Positions 1-8,651 are shown, counted from the first letter of the stretch. The stretch: DNA of 64,000 nucleotides from Antrihabitans spumae (GCF_043944905.1 NZ_JBIMSN010000081.1:1-64000), one strand, 5' to 3'. The notes: generated from the sequence alone by a model not told the origin. A program made the numbers and translations.

Positions 1-696
1 CACCATTCTTTGTCTGCGACACAGTCCTCTGCCGAATTAGCGTGAAAGCGCGAGGTTAGGGGGTAGCCGGTGCTCCGGTGAACTGCAGGGACCTCCGTTG
101 TCGACGGTCATGTTGCAGGTTTGTCGCGCCGGGCGGTTCGACGCGCCCCGGTCGCTGCGCGCCCTACGGCGGCCGGGCGCCCGGTGCGGTAGTGAAGTCG
201 GTGGCCGGTGCTGCGGAAGTCGACATGGGAAGAGGCAACGTTGTTCTTCCGCTGTCCTGTGCCACACCGCCTTGCTCCCTATCTCACGTCGTTTTCCGCA
301 GGACTCGGTATCGTGTGTGCGACAGCCACATTTACCTTGTGGTGCATTCGCGCCGCCGTGGTAGCTGCTCGGAGCTTTGTGCCCGCCGGGGTCGCTACGC
401 TGCCCCCGGCAGACTTGCAAAGTTCCTTCCGCTAGCCATTTGGCCAGCTGATGCGGTCAATGTGAGTTTGCCGTCAAGTTTTTTGGCCAGACTCGACGGC
501 CAACTAGAACCGCAGCGCACGACGTAACGCCCACGGAACTCCACTAACTCGCTGAGGCGCAGGGCGCCAGACTATTGGCACAGGTCAGAGTTGTATTCGG
601 CCCGCCGCAGGGCGCGCAGCGTCCGGGGCGCGGCGAACACCCGGGCGAGAGAGTGGAAGCACCTCGTACTGATGAGGCGCGTGGCGGTGGTCGGCA
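1..696. other. left-edge region without a supportable gene
   Basis: Open frames exist on both strands here (for example 78-527 plus and 37-420 minus), but their translations are rich in Arg, Cys, Pro and Ser, overlap one another, and show no recognisable motif or ribosome binding site. I see no RNA gene. The stretch lies downstream of the integrase gene and is probably non-coding or decayed sequence of the integrated element. Nothing is called. Confidence 0.4.
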
Positions 697-1860
697 CTAC
701 CGGCGCGAAGCGCGCCTGGCGAGTTCGTCGTCGCGGGTGCCGGCATGCTGGTAGCGCATTGCGGCCTTGACGCTGCTGTGGCCCAATCTCGCCATCGTCT
801 CGGCCACGGTCGCGCCGGTTTGCGCGTAGCGAGTTCCTGCATAGTGGCGTAGGGAGTGAAACGCCAGGTCGGAGCGGCCTGCTGCTGCCCGTGCCTTCCG
901 CCAATGGTTATTCACGGTGCTTTGTGACACGTAGCCACCGCTGCGGTCTGTCCACAGCAATGCACCCGGTTTCACGGACTCGACGTGGGTGGCCACTATC
1001 CGGGCGTCGTGGCCGAAGATGGCGATGATTCGTTGCCCTGCGGCGCTCTTCGGAGGTCCGGCTATCTTGGCGATGCCGTTCCCCTCGACGATGCTGCGCA
1101 CAACAGCGATCCGCACCGCGTCCACCTCGCCGTCGCCGTCGCGCTCAACGGCTACATCGTCGCTGGTCAGGCCAATGACCTCGCCGAATCGCAAGCCGCC
1201 GGCGGCGGCGATGATCACGAATGGCTTGTACTTCGGCTCGATCTTTTCGATAATGATGTCCAGCTCGACCTCGGTCGGCGGCGTGGTCGACTTCCCGGTG
1301 GTAGTAAGTGAGCCACCCTTGATTTTGCATGGATTTGCGCTGATCAGGCCGTCTTCTAGGGCTGTTTTCAATATCGATTTCATTAAGTCGTAGGCCCTCG
1401 CGGTGGCTGTGGCCTTGCCTGTTGCGAGTAGTTCCGATCGCCACTCGCGCACTGCATCGGGGCGTATTTCGTTGATGGGTGTTGCCGCCCAGTGGAACAG
1501 CGATCCGGTTGTGCCAAGCATCCGCTCGTATTCCTTGCGGGTGCGGGGGCGTAGCGGCTCGCCCTTGCTGTTGGTCCTGGTGGCAACCCATTTCTCGGCG
1601 TAGACACCGAACGCGACCGCTTTACGTGCCTCCTCGGCCTGAGTGGCCTGTTGAGCCACGGCGGCAGCATCTGGGTGCACCCAGGTGCCCCCGGCGATTG
1701 CGTCCTGTTGCGTGTTCAGCCAGGTCTGTGCCGCGCTTTTGGTGCTGAACGTGCTGGGTGCCGGGATGCGGTCCGCGCTCCCAGGCGTGGGGTCTGGGTG
1801 GCGGGCGCGGTACCGGCCTGACGGCAACTTTTCAATCCGTCCGAACACTTTCCTGGCCAT
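697..1860 (-). CDS. int: tyrosine site-specific recombinase (phage/ICE integrase)
   Basis: A 387-residue tyrosine recombinase that would catalyse integration and excision of a mobile element. The N-terminal part (about 1-60, starting MARKVFGRIEKLPSG) resembles the AP2-like arm-binding domain. A SAM-like core-binding domain follows around 70-170. The catalytic domain shows the first active-site Arg in GLRFGEVIGL, the HxxR box in HSLRHYAGTRY, and the C-terminal LGHSS followed by the nucleophile Tyr in MRYQH. The start at 1860 is preferred over an upstream in-frame ATG at 1923 because the conserved domain begins there. The gene reads away from the tRNA-like attachment sequence at 1992-2019, and its start is about 130 bases from it, a common arrangement for tRNA-targeting integrases. 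No excisionase is seen next to it. Confidence 0.93.
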   Translation of the reverse strand: MARKVFGRIEKLPSGRYRARHPDPTPGSADRIPAPSTFSTKSAAQTWLNTQQDAIAGGTWVHPDAAAVAQQATQAEEARKAVAFGVYAEKWVATRTNSKGEPLRPRTRKEYERMLGTTGSLFHWAATPINEIRPDAVREWRSELLATGKATATARAYDLMKSILKTALEDGLISANPCKIKGGSLTTTGKSTTPPTEVELDIIIEKIEPKYKPFVIIAAAGGLRFGEVIGLTSDDVAVERDGDGEVDAVRIAVVRSIVEGNGIAKIAGPPKSAAGQRIIAIFGHDARIVATHVESVKPGALLWTDRSGGYVSQSTVNNHWRKARAAAGRSDLAFHSLRHYAGTRYAQTGATVAETMARLGHSSVKAAMRYQHAGTRDDELARRASRR

Positions 1861-1956
1861 GCGCGTGCTCTCCTCGATTTCGTGGGCCCTCCGTGGGCCC
1901 CAGAATGTCAGAAGTTGGCACATTTAGGCACGGTATGGCACGCCTCGGTGCCCTTG

Positions 1957-1983
1957 ACCTGGTAATTAGGGTTCCGACCAGGT
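1957..1983. repeat. inverted repeat beside the attachment site
   Basis: ACCTGGT at 1957-1963 is mirrored by ACCAGGT at 1977-1983, a perfect 7-bp inverted repeat with a 13-base spacer. It lies between the integrase start and the tRNA 3' fragment. It could be an integrase arm-type site or an operator for the integrase promoter. That role is inference. Confidence 0.4.
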
Positions 1984-1991
1984 ATATCACA

Positions 1992-2019
1992 TCTGGTTCG
2001 ATCCCAGCCGGGACCACCA
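1992..2019 (+). mobile_element. tRNA 3'-end fragment, probable right attachment site (att)
   Basis: The sequence has the layout of a tRNA 3' end: a T-loop TTCGATC, flanking stem bases CTGG/CCAG, a 3' acceptor strand CGGGACC, discriminator A and an encoded CCA. No 5' half of a tRNA (expected acceptor GGTCCCG) lies upstream, so this is a fragment, not a gene. The outermost T-stem pair is a T/C mismatch, which suggests that identity with the target tRNA begins at about 1993. Integration into a tRNA 3' end leaves such a copy at the far end of the element. The intact tRNA would then lie to the left of this window. The tRNA species cannot be named from the fragment. Confidence 0.65.
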
Positions 2020-2103
2020 CGTATCACTGAAGTTCACGCCGACATTCCTCAGCACGATTCGATGCAGTCTTGCCGCATTCGATCCGATGGCAATATCGAC
2101 AGC

Positions 2104-3024
2104 ATGGACGACCCCGCCGCAGCAGATGCTTACGATCGCTCGGAGTTCGCTCTCCTCGAGGAAACCGCTGCCGACATCGGCGTCCCACTGTCTGCTCCGG
2201 TCGTGTCACGAGTCGACGACGGCAACGTCAGCGCGTTGCAGTGGGGGACAGGACCTGTGGAGTTGGTCTTCCTCCACGGCGGTGGCCAGAATGCACACAC
2301 GTGGGATTCGGTCGTTCTCGCTCTTATCAGCGCACACCCCGACCTATCGGCACTCGCCGTCGACCTACCGGGCCACGGCCATTCCCGTTGGCGTGACGAC
2401 AGGGATTACTCGCCCGTGACCAATGCCGCCACTCTCGCGCCCTTCCTGCAGCGCTTGGCGCCGGGGGCGGCGACAATCATCGGGATGTCATTGGGCGGGC
2501 TCACCGCCATTGCACTGGAACAACATTCGACGCCTTTTCGACGGCGAATCATCGTCGACGTCACGCCAACGTCGCACGAACGTCTTGCACAGTTGAGCCG
2601 CGAGCAACGCGGTTCGATAGCGCTGGTCTCGGGGCCCCGGACGTTTGCGACCATCACCGAGATGCTCGACGCCACCGCAGCCGCGAGTCCAGCACGAAGC
2701 CGCACCTCGCTGCGCCGAGGCATCCTGCACAACGCCCACCGGGACTCATCGGGACAGTGGACGTGGCGCTACGACGTGCTCGACAAGGCCATGGATTTCA
2801 GCCCGCTATGGTCTGTCGTCCGCGACTCGTCCATACCGACCTTGCTCGTCAGAGGTGGCAATTCTCCCTTTGTCACCGACGACGATTCTATTCAGCTGTT
2901 GCGTGAAAGTCCGTCAGCTGTGGTGAAAACCGTTGCCGGCGCGGGCCATTCGATCCAGAGCGATCGCCCGATCGAATTGGCAGCACTCATCGACGAATTC
3001 CGAGTAGGTAGCGCCGAAAACTGA
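2104..3024 (+). CDS. alpha/beta-hydrolase
   Basis: A 306-residue alpha/beta-hydrolase fold protein. It shows the oxyanion-hole segment FLHGGGQN, the strand-turn DLPGHGHS, the nucleophile elbow GMSLGG (Ser), and the C-terminal catalytic His in GAGHS. The acid residue is probably in the segment around LLVRGGNSPFVTDDD. No signal peptide is seen, so it is probably cytoplasmic. An in-frame ATG at 2062 would add 14 unconserved residues. The start at 2104 (MDDPAAADAYD) is a judgement, as neither has a strong ribosome binding site. It is the first chromosomal gene after the attachment site and converges on the CMD gene 11 bases away. Substrate unknown: esterase, lactonase or C-C hydrolase are all possible. 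Confidence 0.85.
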   Translation: MDDPAAADAYDRSEFALLEETAADIGVPLSAPVVSRVDDGNVSALQWGTGPVELVFLHGGGQNAHTWDSVVLALISAHPDLSALAVDLPGHGHSRWRDDRDYSPVTNAATLAPFLQRLAPGAATIIGMSLGGLTAIALEQHSTPFRRRIIVDVTPTSHERLAQLSREQRGSIALVSGPRTFATITEMLDATAAASPARSRTSLRRGILHNAHRDSSGQWTWRYDVLDKAMDFSPLWSVVRDSSIPTLLVRGGNSPFVTDDDSIQLLRESPSAVVKTVAGAGHSIQSDRPIELAALIDEFRVGSAEN

Positions 3025-3035
3025 GCAGTGCAACG

Positions 3036-3362
3036 TCATCGGTCGCGCCCAGCGGTAACCTCCCTCGCCACTGCGATGGCCGACATCGCCCGCGGCCAAC
3101 CTGCGTAGAAGGCGAGATGTGTTATCACCTCTGTGATTACGGCCGCCGTGACGCCGTTGGCGATCGCCAGCGTCAGGTGATGACGCAGTTGCTCGACGTT
3201 GCCGTTGACGACAAGGGCTGCGCAGGTGATCAGGCTCCGATCTCGTGGTCTCAGAGCTGGTCGGGCCCAGACATCACCGAAGAGAACGTCGTCGGTGAGT
3301 GCCGCGAGCTTGGGTGCGAAGTCTCCGATGAGATCGTGTGCAGGGGTGGCAGGCTCGGTCAT
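3036..3362 (-). CDS. carboxymuconolactone decarboxylase (CMD) family protein
   Basis: A 108-residue single-domain protein of the CMD/AhpD-like fold. It has the family's helical core (RDRSLITCAALVVNGN, then LRHHLTLAIANGVT and the LAFYAGWPRAMSA helix) but no CxxC pair, so it resembles gamma-CMD proteins rather than AhpD peroxidases. The start ATG overlaps the stop of the preceding acyl-CoA dehydrogenase (ATGA), indicating translational coupling. It is the last gene of the minus-strand operon beginning at 7144. In such catabolic operons CMD proteins may act on lactones or as small oxidoreductase-like enzymes. Its actual reaction here is not known. Confidence 0.85.
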   Translation of the reverse strand: MTEPATPAHDLIGDFAPKLAALTDDVLFGDVWARPALRPRDRSLITCAALVVNGNVEQLRHHLTLAIANGVTAAVITEVITHLAFYAGWPRAMSAIAVAREVTAGRDR

Positions 3363-4398
3363 GTGGTCCTTTCGGTTGTTAGGCCGGTGACGAGGTCCCA
3401 TAGGTTGTCACGCCCCGCGGTGCTGGCGGCCTCGGTGAGTTTGTCGTCCCAGAAGTGCGTCGACCCGAATTCCGAGCGCCAGGCCAGGGCGGGCTTCGTG
3501 TACTCGTGCAGGCGGTGTTCCTGTGTTGTGCCGATGGCGCCATGAATCTGGTGGGCATTGCGAACGACGACGGACGCGGCGTGTCCCGCACACGAACGAG
3601 CCACGGCGACAAGGAATTCGACGTTGGCACCGGACCAGCCGGCGCGCACCGCAGCTGCGAGAGCAGCTTCGGTTGCGGCTCGCGCGAGAGCCGCCTCTCC
3701 AGCGATGTCGGCAACCAGATTCTGCACGGCCTGAAACTTGGCGAGCGGTCGGCCGAACTGTGTGCGGTCGGTCGCGTGCGTGATCGACAGTTCGAGAATG
3801 GCGTCGAGCGCGGCGCAGATCTGGAGCGCACGCACGAGTGCACCGCGAAGATGCAATTGCTCGAACACCGTGTCGGACACGCGCGAACCGGTCAGAGTCC
3901 CGACGTCTGTGCTCACAGTCCCACGAGGTTCACCGGCGAGGTTGGCGCCGTTCACAATTCGCAGGTCCGATGGTGCGACATCGCCGACCAGGTAAGCGTT
4001 ATCGGCGCGCCACACCACCACGATGCGGTCAGCTTCGTCGGCCCACGGCACATCCCGTGCCACGCCGTTGTCGTCGAGTACACACACTGTGCGCCGTGAA
4101 TCGTCGACAGGCAGTCCCGCCACGTCCAGTAGCCAACCCGCGAGCAGGTCGTGTTCTGCGATCGGCGCGCGTACACCGTGGGACACGGCGCTCGCAACAA
4201 CTCTGCGGCCTCGAACCAGGTTGCTCCGCTCCCGCCGGATTCTTCGCGTCCGGTCAGCCTGGTCAGACCGAGTTCGCCGAGCCGTGCCCACAGCGACCGA
4301 TCCCACTCGGCGCCTGGCTCATGCTCTTCCCTGTGCCGGGCGAAGACGGCATCCAGCATGTCGACGAGATCCTGATCGACAGCAGTGTGTGCATTCAT
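3359..4398 (-). pseudogene. acyl-CoA dehydrogenase, second subunit, with a one-base frameshift
   Basis: Two reading frames together give one acyl-CoA dehydrogenase of about 346 residues. The first frame starts at 4398 (MNAHTAVDQDLVDM) and carries the N-terminal helical domain through FEAAELLRA. The second frame runs from about 4195 to the stop at 3359, with APIAEHDLLAGWLL, the C-terminal four-helix bundle (ATDRTQFGRPLAKFQ) and HQIHGAIGTTQEH. The join needs one extra base near 4188-4200, so a base is missing. This is either a real mutation or a sequencing error. The start overlaps the stop of the preceding dehydrogenase (TGATG), and the stop overlaps the CMD start, so the reading frame was evidently maintained for coupling. 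With its partner it may form a heteromeric FadE-type dehydrogenase, which is inference. As written it would be non-functional. Confidence 0.8.
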
Positions 4399-5543
4399 CA
4401 GCGCATCCCCAATCCTCGCGCGACTACACCGCGCAGTACTTCGTTGGTGCCGCCACGCAGAGTGAAGCCGGGGCGTTGGACAACGGCTCGAGCGACCATC
4501 GCGCGATAGCCATCCGGCGTGCCGTCGCCGGTCAGTAGGTCGGCGAAGTCGGCGATGTCGCCTTCAGTTGTGGTGCCGAGGACTTTGACGACAGCGGCAG
4601 CGGGGTCGGCCGGTTCGTGGCGTTCGAGCGCTCCCGCGACGGCCGTCGACATCTGGTGTAATCCGGAGATCCTGGCGACGTAGCGGCCGAGGTCCGAATG
4701 ACGGGGCACGTCTTCAGAGCCCACCTGCTCGGCTGTTTCGGCGAGCAACGTGAAGGTGGACAGGAAGCGTTCGGGTCCGCTGCGTTCGAAGCTCAACTCC
4801 GATGTGACCTGTTGCCAGCCGTTTCCGATGGCGCCGAAAACCATGTCGTCGGAAACGAATACGTCGTCGAGCACAACCTCGTTGAAGTGGTGATCGCCGG
4901 ACATCGAGAGGATCGGACGGATGCCGACGCCTGCCGAATGCAGATCGACGACGAATTGGCTGAGTCCGTCGTGTCGATGGGCCGAGTCGACGGGGGAGGT
5001 CCGGGCGAGGCAAATGAACGCGTGGGCACGGTGGGCGCCCGAGGTCCACACTTTGGTTCCGGAGATGGTCCAGCCGCCGTCGACCCGGGTGGCTTTCGTT
5101 CGGACACTTGCCAGGTCGGATCCCGAGTCTGGTTCGCTCATCCCTATCGCGAAGAAGCGCTCGCCGCGAACGATGGCGGGGAGGAACGTGTGCTTCTGAA
5201 TCTCGTTGCCGTACTTGAGGAGTGCGGGCACGATCTGTCGGTCAGCGATCCAGTGCGCCGCGACCGGTGCACCCGCGGCGAGGAGTTCTTCGGTGACGAC
5301 GAACCGCTCCAGAAAGGTGCGACCATGGCCGCCGTATTCGGTCGGGACGGTCATCCCGAGCCACCCGCGCTCGGCCAATGCGCGGGTGAAGTCTTCGTCC
5401 CAGCCAGTCAGCCAGGAGTCGACCCCCCGGCTGATCTTTCCCTCGGTCATTTGTTCGGCCAGAAATATTCGGACCTCGGTTCGGAGGGCGTCGAGGGAGT
5501 GGGGATCGTCTCCGGCGACAGGAACGAGTCGGTGTGTGGTCAT
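4398..5543 (-). CDS. acyl-CoA dehydrogenase
   Basis: A 381-residue FAD-dependent acyl-CoA dehydrogenase that would introduce an alpha-beta double bond into an acyl-CoA thioester. It contains the N-terminal helical domain (RGWLGMTVPTEYGGHGR), the FAD-contacting signature FFAIGMSEPDSGSDL, the middle beta domain (GTKVWTSGAH) and the C-terminal helical bundle ending in RGGTNEVLRGVVARGLGMR. The start at 5543 is supported by GGAGAG seven bases upstream. Longer in-frame starts would run into the SDR gene. The stop shares a base with the start of the second dehydrogenase. Side-by-side paired dehydrogenases in actinobacteria often form alpha2beta2 enzymes acting on steroid or cyclic acyl-CoAs. Whether this pair does so is inferred. 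Confidence 0.92.
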   Translation of the reverse strand: MTTHRLVPVAGDDPHSLDALRTEVRIFLAEQMTEGKISRGVDSWLTGWDEDFTRALAERGWLGMTVPTEYGGHGRTFLERFVVTEELLAAGAPVAAHWIADRQIVPALLKYGNEIQKHTFLPAIVRGERFFAIGMSEPDSGSDLASVRTKATRVDGGWTISGTKVWTSGAHRAHAFICLARTSPVDSAHRHDGLSQFVVDLHSAGVGIRPILSMSGDHHFNEVVLDDVFVSDDMVFGAIGNGWQQVTSELSFERSGPERFLSTFTLLAETAEQVGSEDVPRHSDLGRYVARISGLHQMSTAVAGALERHEPADPAAAVVKVLGTTTEGDIADFADLLTGDGTPDGYRAMVARAVVQRPGFTLRGGTNEVLRGVVARGLGMR

Positions 5544-5562
5544 AGCAGTTCTCTCCATCAGT

Positions 5563-6264
5563 TCAGCCGTGGCTTCGTCCACCGCAGCAGTAGACGACTT
5601 GCCCGGTGACGTACCGGGCGCTGGTAGAACCGAGCCAGGCGACTGCGCTCGCGATGTCGTCGGGGCTGCCGGGTCGTTGCAGTGGAATGCGCGAGATGAT
5701 GCGTTCACGCACATGTTCGGGCATCGCATCTGTCATGTCGGTTGCCACGAAGCCCGGTGCGACGGCGTTGACGCGAAGGCGCGGCGCGTAGGCGAGTGCA
5801 AGAGACCGCGTCAGCCCGACCACACCGGCTTTGGATACGGCGTAGTTGAACTGCCCTACGTTGCCGAGGTGCGCTCGCGAACCGAGGTTGACTATTGCTC
5901 CGCCAGTTGCCATTTCGGCTACCAGCGCGGACGTCAGCTCGTAGCACGAGCCGAGGTTGACCCGCGTGACGAGGCGGAACATTTCTTCGGTCTGGTCGGC
6001 GAGGAGTGCGTCGCGGGTGATCCCGGCATTGTTGACGAGTATGTCCAGCGGTTCGCCGCTGCACCGGACGGCATCGCGGACCGCGTCGCGACCATCGGAG
6101 GTAGCGATGTCGGCTTGCACAGCGGTGGCGCCGAGAGTTGTTGCGCTGTGCTGGATCTGGGGACTGAGATCGACCATGATGATGCGGTGGCCTGCGGTCG
6201 AGAGTCTGCGGGCGATGGCGAACCCGATTCCGCGGGCGGCGCCGGTAACCAGTGCGGTGCTCAT
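5563..6264 (-). CDS. SDR-family NAD(P)-dependent oxidoreductase
   Basis: A 233-residue classical short-chain dehydrogenase. It has the N-terminal cofactor motif TGAARGIG, NNAG (LDILVNNAGITRD), the catalytic Ser region NLGSRAHLG, the YAVSK active-site Tyr/Lys, and NAVAPGFVATDM. It probably oxidises or reduces a 3-hydroxyacyl-CoA or related alcohol in the same beta-oxidation-like operon. The start at 6264 overlaps the stop of the short SDR-like gene (ATGA). The gap to the next gene is 19 bases. Similarity to FabG-type reductases is clear, but the substrate cannot be assigned. Confidence 0.92.
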   Translation of the reverse strand: MSTALVTGAARGIGFAIARRLSTAGHRIIMVDLSPQIQHSATTLGATAVQADIATSDGRDAVRDAVRCSGEPLDILVNNAGITRDALLADQTEEMFRLVTRVNLGSCYELTSALVAEMATGGAIVNLGSRAHLGNVGQFNYAVSKAGVVGLTRSLALAYAPRLRVNAVAPGFVATDMTDAMPEHVRERIISRIPLQRPGSPDDIASAVAWLGSTSARYVTGQVVYCCGGRSHG

Positions 6265-6695
6265 GGCAGCAGTGCTCCAAGGTGATCGGTTCCGAGGGTG
6301 AAGATCTGACCGTTGGAGCCGCGTGTGGCTACCAGCAGATCGATGGCAGTGGCGACCGTTGCCGGTTCGACGTTGTCGCCGACGGCGACGAGAACCGAAT
6401 AGCTGGCGGACTTTCGGCGCTCGAATGCGAGTGCTCTGGCACCACCGAGCAGGCCGGTCGCGACGGCAGAATCGAGTGGCGCGGCACGGCCGAGGATCGC
6501 GTTGGCTTGTACGAGAAAAACCACGGGAGCGTCGGTCAGCGCGGCGGCACGACTCAGCTCGAATGCCTCCGTCAATTCGTTCTCGGCGTCGCTCCACGCG
6601 TCCAATCCTGTTCGCGCTTCGAAGATCAATCCCTCGTTGGGACCGATGGCAGTCAACGCGGCTGCACGTTCGGGGTCGTTCGTACGGACCTTCAC
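6261..6695 (-). CDS. short SDR-like protein without cofactor or catalytic motifs
   Basis: A 144-residue protein starting at a GTG that overlaps the stop of the MaoC gene (GTGA), and ending in an ATGA overlap with the SDR start. The second half (AVATGLLGGARALAFERR, VLVAVGD, IDLLVATRGSNGQIF) resembles the C-terminal half of SDR/FabG proteins, where a Thr-Gly-Gln-Val strand normally follows. There is no TGxxxGxG motif and no YxxxK. It may be a degenerate partner subunit for the adjacent SDR, like inactive subunits in other heteromeric SDR enzymes. That is inference, and a simple hypothetical protein is the safe label. Confidence 0.7.
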   Translation of the reverse strand: MKVRTNDPERAAALTAIGPNEGLIFEARTGLDAWSDAENELTEAFELSRAAALTDAPVVFLVQANAILGRAAPLDSAVATGLLGGARALAFERRKSASYSVLVAVGDNVEPATVATAIDLLVATRGSNGQIFTLGTDHLGALLP

Positions 6696-7144
6696 GCGTG
6701 CACCGTCCGCTTCACGATCGACACCATTTCGCCTTCGTGGACGACCTCGTGGTGCTGGTTGAACACTTCGACTTTTTGCACCATCACCCCGCGATCCGGT
6801 TTCGATGTCGGCGTCAGCTCGACGATCTCGTTCGATGCGTAGATGGTGTCGCCGATGAGTACCGGACGGACGAATCGCCAACGTCGAATCTCGGCGAAGG
6901 CCAACAGCGAGTCGGTGAAGATTGCCAGTCGGCCGCGGAGTCCGGTCACGATCGACAACACCAGTGCGCCGTGCGCAATTCGTTCGCCGAATTGGCTGTC
7001 GCGCATCGCTTCGGCATCCGTGTGGAGGGCGTGGAAATCACCCGATACGCCACAGAAGTTGACGACGTCTGCCTCCGTCACAGTTCGTCGAGGGGTATCG
7101 AACCGCATGCCGATTTCGGCATCGTCGAAACTCAATCCACTCAT
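6692..7144 (-). CDS. MaoC-like (R)-specific enoyl-CoA hydratase
   Basis: A 150-residue hot-dog fold protein of the MaoC dehydratase family. It hydrates trans-2-enoyl-CoA esters. The hydratase motif is visible as SGDFHALHTDAEAM followed by FGERIAHGALVLS, with catalytic Asp and His. The start at 7144 (MSGLSFDDAEIG) is supported by AAAGGA upstream. It is the first gene of a six-gene minus operon (MaoC, SDR-like, SDR, two acyl-CoA dehydrogenases, CMD) in which every junction is overlapping or very close. The operon diverges from the plus-strand monooxygenase operon, with shared operators in the 306-base gap. Confidence 0.92.
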   Translation of the reverse strand: MSGLSFDDAEIGMRFDTPRRTVTEADVVNFCGVSGDFHALHTDAEAMRDSQFGERIAHGALVLSIVTGLRGRLAIFTDSLLAFAEIRRWRFVRPVLIGDTIYASNEIVELTPTSKPDRGVMVQKVEVFNQHHEVVHEGEMVSIVKRTVHA

Positions 7145-7450
7145 TTCGATCCTTTCGCGAGTAGTCGTTTCGAGCACTGCTGGCGAAACTTAATACCATC
7201 TAGTCGGAACGTCAAATGTCAACTGCGCCAACCCGAGTCCGGCGGACGAAGGCTCGGTGGCTAGCCCGGATTCTCGAATTCGACTGCGTACGGACGCATT
7301 TACCTGGGAATTACGTATTTCTACGCTAGTGCCCGGAATGCCGACGGGCTGAGGCTGTATCGACAGGTACCGGAATGCCCCGCAGCCTCGGAATTGGCAG
7401 GCAGCAATTCGTACGGTGCCGACTAGTCGGAATCTAGTAATGGAGGAAAC
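7145..7450. promoter_or_regulatory. divergent promoter region with two copies of a TetR-type operator
   Basis: This gap separates the minus operon (start 7144) from the plus operon (start 7451). It contains ACCATCTAGTCGGA at 7195-7208 and GCCGACTAGTCGGA at 7418-7431. The core of the second, CCGACTAGTCGG, is a perfect 12-bp palindrome. The same motif recurs at the TetR promoter (11365-11378) and at 20981-20994. One copy lies close to each divergent start, as expected for repression in both directions. The operator role is inferred from the shared motif. Confidence 0.65.
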
Positions 7451-8623
7451 GTGAAGTTGGACCTGCTCTATGCGCTGACCAATCGTTCGGGCGCACTGTC
7501 GTGGCACGAGGTTCTGCAGCAGACGCGACGGCATGCGGTGCTTGCGGACGAGTTGGGTTTCGACCGAATCTGGCTCGGTGAACACCACTTCGACGTCGAC
7601 GGCACCGACGCAAGTCCGAACCCGATCATGCTGGCTACCGATCTGGCGGCACGCACTGAGCGCATCCGGCTCGGGATGGCAGCGGTGTCGTTGACGTTGT
7701 GGCACCCACTGCGTGTCGCAGAGGATTTGGCACTGCTCGACCACTTCAGCGGTGGCCGACTCGATGTTGCGTTCGGCCGCGGGATCCTGCCGATCGAGGT
7801 GATGAACCTGAATCCCGCTGCGAACCGCTGGAACGGAAGCGACAACAGTCGCGCGATCTTCGCCGAGAACCTCGAGATCGTCCGCAAGATCTGGACCGAC
7901 GACAAGTTCAGTTGGAGGGGCCCGCGCTACACGTTCCCAGAACCCGGAACGAAGTTCATTCATTCGCCAGGTGCGCCGATGCCGGATGGCTGGGTGGACG
8001 CCAACGATGAACTCGTGGCGTTCGGCATGACCCCGCAGCCGCTGCAAAAGCCAACTCCGCCGCAGTTCGCTGTGACCGAATCCATGGAGGGTTTCCGCGG
8101 CGCCGCCCATACGGATTTGAAGCCCATCACGTGGTACCCGACCGGACAGGTCCTGCGTAATCTCCTCGACGCCTATCGCGCAGAGCGCGAGGCAGTCACA
8201 GGGCAAGCGCCGGCGCTGGGGGAGGACGTTGGCGTCCTTCGGCTGACCTATGTCGCGGACACGGACGAGGAGGCGCGTCGAATCACCGAGGCGAGCGTCG
8301 TCGAATTCTTCGAACTTGTCTGCCGCGTAAGGGGAATCGGAGTCTGGCTCGACGCCGACGAGGATCCAGCCGATCCGCGCTACCGCGCAATGGATCCATT
8401 CGACCTGTTGATGGAGCGTGACCACCTGATGATCGGCTCGCCCCAAAGCGTCTCCGAACGGATGTGCCGGCTGAGCCGATCCCACGGAATTCAGAACTGG
8501 CTCGTGCAGATGGGCTTCCCCGGCGTCGCGCACTCGGATGTCGACCGTTCGCTCGAGCTGTTTGCCAGCGGCGTCATGCCCGAGCTACGCAAGATCGAGC
8601 CCGCGACCCTCGCGACACGCTGA
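7451..8623 (+). CDS. luciferase-like (LLM class) flavin-dependent monooxygenase
   Basis: A 390-residue bacterial-luciferase-type TIM-barrel monooxygenase that would use reduced FMN and oxygen. Family features are the GEHHFD segment near residue 43, the strand RIRLGMAAVSLTLWHP, LLDHFSGGRLDVAFGRG, and the C-terminal LMIGSPQSVSERM with FPGVAH. It starts with GTG, preceded by GGAGGA. It opens the plus operon that also carries an amidohydrolase, RidA, a crotonase and a flavin reductase able to supply FMNH2. A paralogue lies at 21018. The substrate is unknown. Type II Baeyer-Villiger-like or N-heterocycle oxygenation are both possible. Confidence 0.9.
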   Translation: MKLDLLYALTNRSGALSWHEVLQQTRRHAVLADELGFDRIWLGEHHFDVDGTDASPNPIMLATDLAARTERIRLGMAAVSLTLWHPLRVAEDLALLDHFSGGRLDVAFGRGILPIEVMNLNPAANRWNGSDNSRAIFAENLEIVRKIWTDDKFSWRGPRYTFPEPGTKFIHSPGAPMPDGWVDANDELVAFGMTPQPLQKPTPPQFAVTESMEGFRGAAHTDLKPITWYPTGQVLRNLLDAYRAEREAVTGQAPALGEDVGVLRLTYVADTDEEARRITEASVVEFFELVCRVRGIGVWLDADEDPADPRYRAMDPFDLLMERDHLMIGSPQSVSERMCRLSRSHGIQNWLVQMGFPGVAHSDVDRSLELFASGVMPELRKIEPATLATR

Positions 8624-8651
8624 ATTCCGTTCGACGCGAGAGGAATCGACG

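Noticed and set aside
78..527. 149-codon open frame on the plus strand near the left edge
   Set aside because: Arg/Cys/Pro-rich translation, overlapping frames on both strands, no ribosome binding site and no family resemblance.
3117..3145. TCACCTCTGTGA-like palindrome resembling a CRP half-site pair
   Set aside because: Lies inside the CMD coding region with the half-sites in the wrong orientation.
4698..5609. Long plus-strand frame opposite the acyl-CoA dehydrogenase
   Set aside because: Antisense shadow of a clear gene, caused by high GC at third codon positions.
7190..8533. 447-codon minus-strand frame opposite the luciferase-like gene
   Set aside because: Shadow of the plus-strand gene, without motifs.
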